Of a stretch of DNA of 8,783 nt, positions 6,907 to 8,783 are shown one piece after another. This DNA is from an uncultured Allobaculum sp. (GTDB lineage Bacteria; Bacillota_I; Bacilli_A; Erysipelotrichales; Erysipelotrichaceae), in the NCBI GenBank assembly GCA_948467695.1, contig CAOKFJ010000056.1, positions 1 through 8,783 of the forward strand, given 5' to 3'. The position numbers and the translations under genes are program-made. The notes under the pieces were generated by a model that saw only the letters and a list, made by a program, of their open reading frames with translations, searched no databases and was not told the origin of the DNA. The stretch's first letter is position 1. Every line of letters starts with the position of its first letter.

Positions 6907-6944
6907 CTGTGTAAGTGTGATGTTGAATGAGAAGCAGAAACAAA

Positions 6945-7739
6945 TCAGATAAGAACCGCGCGGTCATCCGAGAATTCGGTGCCTGCAGCCTCAGTGAATT
7001 TCTTATGCAGATCTTCTACTGTCAGCGCCTTTTTGGCTGCGCCGCGCACATCGTAGATGATCTTTCCGTTGTACAGCATGATCAGACGGTTTCCCATACG
7101 GATCGCATCGTTCATGTTGTGTGTGATCATGACCGTAGTCAGATGATCGGCTTCAACGATCTTCTGTGTCAGATCGAGAACAATCTTGGCAGTCAGCGGA
7201 TCAAGCGCGGCAGTGTGTTCGTCAAGCAGAAGCAGTTCAGGTTTCTGCAGCGAAGCCATCAGCAGAGTGAGTGCCTGGCGCTGTCCGCCGGAAAGAAGAC
7301 CGACTTTGGAAGTCAGACGATCTTCCAGACCAAGTCCGAGCTCGGCGAGCTGTTTTTTGAACTTTTCGTGTTCCTGTTTCGTGCTTCCCCATTTAAGGGT
7401 TCTTCTCTGTCCGCGGCGTGCGGCGAACGAGAGGTTTTCGGCAATTTCCATATCGGCTGCGGTTCCCATCAAAGGATCCTGGAATACACGACCGATGAAT
7501 TTTGCGCGTTTGTGCTCGGGAAGGAGCGCGATTTCTCTCTGGTTGAGGACAATATGTCCGCAATCAGGCGGATATACACCGGCGATCAGGTTCAGCAAAG
7601 TGGATTTGCCGGCGCCGTTGCCGCCGATGACGGTGATGAAGTCGCCGTCTTCGATCGTCAGGTTGAGATCGTTCAGCGCTTTCTTTTCATTGACGGTGCC
7701 TTTATTGAAGGTCTTGGATACGTGGGAGATTTTAAGCAT
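6945..7739 (-). CDS. ABC transporter ATP-binding protein (COG1101-like)
   Basis: Cytoplasmic ATPase that drives the importer encoded with it. In 264 residues it shows Walker A GGNGAGKST (39-47), the Q-loop FQDP (Gln87), signature LSGGQRQ (149-155), Walker B LLLLDE (169-174) followed by HTAALDP with the D-loop, and the switch His207 in MITHN. The LDEHTAALDP form is typical of ATPases paired with LivH-like permeases of the COG4120 type, seen in tryptophan/tyrosine-type (TrpXYZ-like) importers. The ATG at 7739 overlaps the permease stop by one base (TAATG) with a GGAGGAGA ribosome site (7747-7754) inside the permease end. It is the last gene of its operon, followed by a terminator. The substrate cannot be read from the sequence. 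Confidence 0.93.
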   Translation of the reverse strand: MLKISHVSKTFNKGTVNEKKALNDLNLTIEDGDFITVIGGNGAGKSTLLNLIAGVYPPDCGHIVLNQREIALLPEHKRAKFIGRVFQDPLMGTAADMEIAENLSFAARRGQRRTLKWGSTKQEHEKFKKQLAELGLGLEDRLTSKVGLLSGGQRQALTLLMASLQKPELLLLDEHTAALDPLTAKIVLDLTQKIVEADHLTTVMITHNMNDAIRMGNRLIMLYNGKIIYDVRGAAKKALTVEDLHKKFTEAAGTEFSDDRAVLI

Positions 7740-8686
7740 TAGAATTTCTCCTCCACACTTTCGACTGCTTCAGTCAGCTTCTTATATGCCGATTTCTGGC
7801 TGGAATGTTCAAGCAGAACCGGGATGCTCAAAGCGATGGCAACAAGCAGTGCGGTAAACAGTTTCAAGTTGTCCGGGTTGAGACCAAGCTGCAGAACAAC
7901 CGAGACAATGATGCGGTACAGAATGCTTCCGACCACGATGGAAATCAGACGACGAAGGTATCCGCCTTTGCGTCCGAAGATGGTTTCGCCGATAACAATG
8001 GAAGCGAGAGCCATAACGATAGCGCCGATACCCATTTTGACATCGGCATATCCCTGCTGCTGGCAGACCAGCGCGCCGGACATGGCGATCAGACCATTGG
8101 AAAGCATAAGCGCAACCATGGTTGTCATGTTTGTGGACACGCCGTTGGCGCGAACCATGTTGGCGTTGTTTCCTGTTGCGCGAATGGATGCGCCAAGTTC
8201 AGTACCGAAGAACCAGTAGCTCAGCGCGATCACAAGAATCACAAACAGAACGCCGATGCAGATAACGGACAGATAGTTGGGTGTAATCCATCCAAGATTT
8301 GGCAGAACGTCTGTCAGATTGGAGAACATTGTTCCGCTGTTGAGCAGAGGAATATTGGATTTGCCCATGATCATCAGGTTGATCGAATACAGACCGATCT
8401 GGGACAGGATACCAGCCAGGATCGGCGGGATTTTGCAGACCGTATTGAAGAAGCCGGTGACTGCGCCGGCGGCAAAGCCGGAAAGCAGCGCGACAAATAC
8501 AGTCACATAGGGATTGACGCCCATCATGATGAGCGCCGCGCTGACCGCTGCGCCAGTCGCGAACGAACCGTCGACAGTCAGGTCGGCGAAGTCAAGCAGA
8601 CGGAAGGTAATGTATACGCCAAGAGCCATGATGCCCCAGAGGATACCCTGGCCGATAGCTCCTTCCAAAGAAAAGAGGAGGGCCAT
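7739..8686 (-). CDS. ABC transporter permease, LivH-like (COG4120-like)
   Basis: Membrane subunit of the importer. Its 315 residues contain about nine hydrophobic segments (roughly 9-30, 40-56, 60-81, 88-107, 138-159, 188-206, 217-234, 246-266, 275-292) and a charged cytoplasmic C-terminus. The segment RLLDFADLTVDGSFATGAAV (29-48) and the loop GTELGASIRATGNNANMVRA (161-180) are hallmarks of the BPD_transp_2 (branched-chain amino acid/sugar type) permeases, and the former is especially like the COG4120 group. The ATG at 8686 overlaps the stop of the upstream binding-protein gene by one base (TAATG), with a GAGGAGGAG ribosome site inside that gene's end. Probably an amino acid or related small-molecule importer; the exact substrate is unknown. 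Confidence 0.92.
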   Translation of the reverse strand: MALLFSLEGAIGQGILWGIMALGVYITFRLLDFADLTVDGSFATGAAVSAALIMMGVNPYVTVFVALLSGFAAGAVTGFFNTVCKIPPILAGILSQIGLYSINLMIMGKSNIPLLNSGTMFSNLTDVLPNLGWITPNYLSVICIGVLFVILVIALSYWFFGTELGASIRATGNNANMVRANGVSTNMTTMVALMLSNGLIAMSGALVCQQQGYADVKMGIGAIVMALASIVIGETIFGRKGGYLRRLISIVVGSILYRIIVSVVLQLGLNPDNLKLFTALLVAIALSIPVLLEHSSQKSAYKKLTEAVESVEEKF

Positions 8687-8783
8687 TACTCCTCCTCACC
8701 AATTACCACGCCGCGATCGATTACAGACTCGGGGAGGTTCAGATTCAGTTTTTCAGCTGTTTCGGGATTGTATGTCAGTGTGC
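8686..8783 (-). CDS. ABC transporter substrate-binding protein, C-terminal fragment
   Basis: Only the last 31 codons are in the window (reading TLTYNPETAEKLNLNLPESV, then IDRGVVIGEEE and stop at 8688-8686); the 5' part lies beyond base 8783. The pattern of a strand, then TAEKLNLNLPESV, is how solute-binding proteins of the ABC_sub_bind family (PF04392, TrpX-like) usually end, and this family is normally encoded just before this type of permease and ATPase. Such proteins are secreted lipoproteins that capture the ligand at the outer membrane face. The stop shares one base with the permease ATG. Identification leans on context because the fragment is short. Confidence 0.75.
   Translation of the reverse strand, partial: TLTYNPETAEKLNLNLPESVIDRGVVIGEEE

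Noticed and set aside
6546..6930. Two overlapping plus-strand frames (122 and 108 codons) in the gap upstream of glgC
   Set aside because: Non-ATG starts (GTG, TTG), no Shine-Dalgarno, unusual composition, and both read through the opposite-strand terminator hairpin. They remain possible only as gene remnants.
6927..7742. Plus-strand 271-codon reading frame antisense to the ABC ATPase
   Set aside because: The minus strand carries Walker A, signature and Walker B; the plus frame is its shadow.

Overview
This 8.8-kb window comes from a bacterial chromosome, most likely a Bacillota (Firmicutes) species of moderate GC. The evidence is strong AGGAGG-type ribosome sites, TATAAT promoters, a paired GlgC/GlgD ADP-glucose pyrophosphorylase, and an HPr carrying both His15 and the regulatory Ser46. 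The lineage within Bacillota cannot be fixed from this sequence; Erysipelotrichia or Clostridia would fit. Every convincing gene is on the minus strand, so transcription runs from high to low coordinates. The long plus-strand reading frames are antisense shadows.

Layout in transcription order. (1) 8783-6945: the end of an ABC import operon, made of the C-terminus of a substrate-binding protein, a LivH-like permease and an ATPase. The genes are joined by 1-base TAATG overlaps and end at a clear intrinsic terminator (6868-6906). The proteins resemble the tryptophan/uncharacterised amino-acid-type importers (COG2984/COG4120/COG1101). (2) 6867-6283: about 0.6 kb without a convincing gene, partly very AT-rich, with a good catabolite-repression (cre-like) sequence at 6447-6460. 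(3) 6282-2439: an extended -10 promoter and the glycogen-synthesis operon glgC-glgD-glgA, tightly coupled. (4) 2424-2386: a strong hairpin, then a DUF523 gene lacking an obvious Shine-Dalgarno, then ptsH (HPr) with its own candidate promoter and a clear terminator (1581-1605). (5) 1342-1: a second extended -10 promoter and pgcA (alpha-phosphoglucomutase), which runs off the left edge.

The genes make metabolic sense together. PgcA interconverts glucose-6-phosphate and glucose-1-phosphate, GlgC (with GlgD) makes ADP-glucose, and GlgA polymerises it into alpha-1,4-glucan. HPr reports sugar uptake and, when phosphorylated on Ser46, is the classical co-repressor of CcpA. No branching enzyme (glgB) or phosphorylase (glgP) is in the window.

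The most interesting non-coding signal is a 22-base module shared (20/22 identical) by the glgC and pgcA promoters. It combines the extended -10 with an inverted repeat (AATTT-5-AAATT) over the expected transcription start. The two transcription units lie about 5 kb apart, so this looks like a shared operator linking glucose-1-phosphate supply to glycogen synthesis. I did not find a convincing wholly new biological system.
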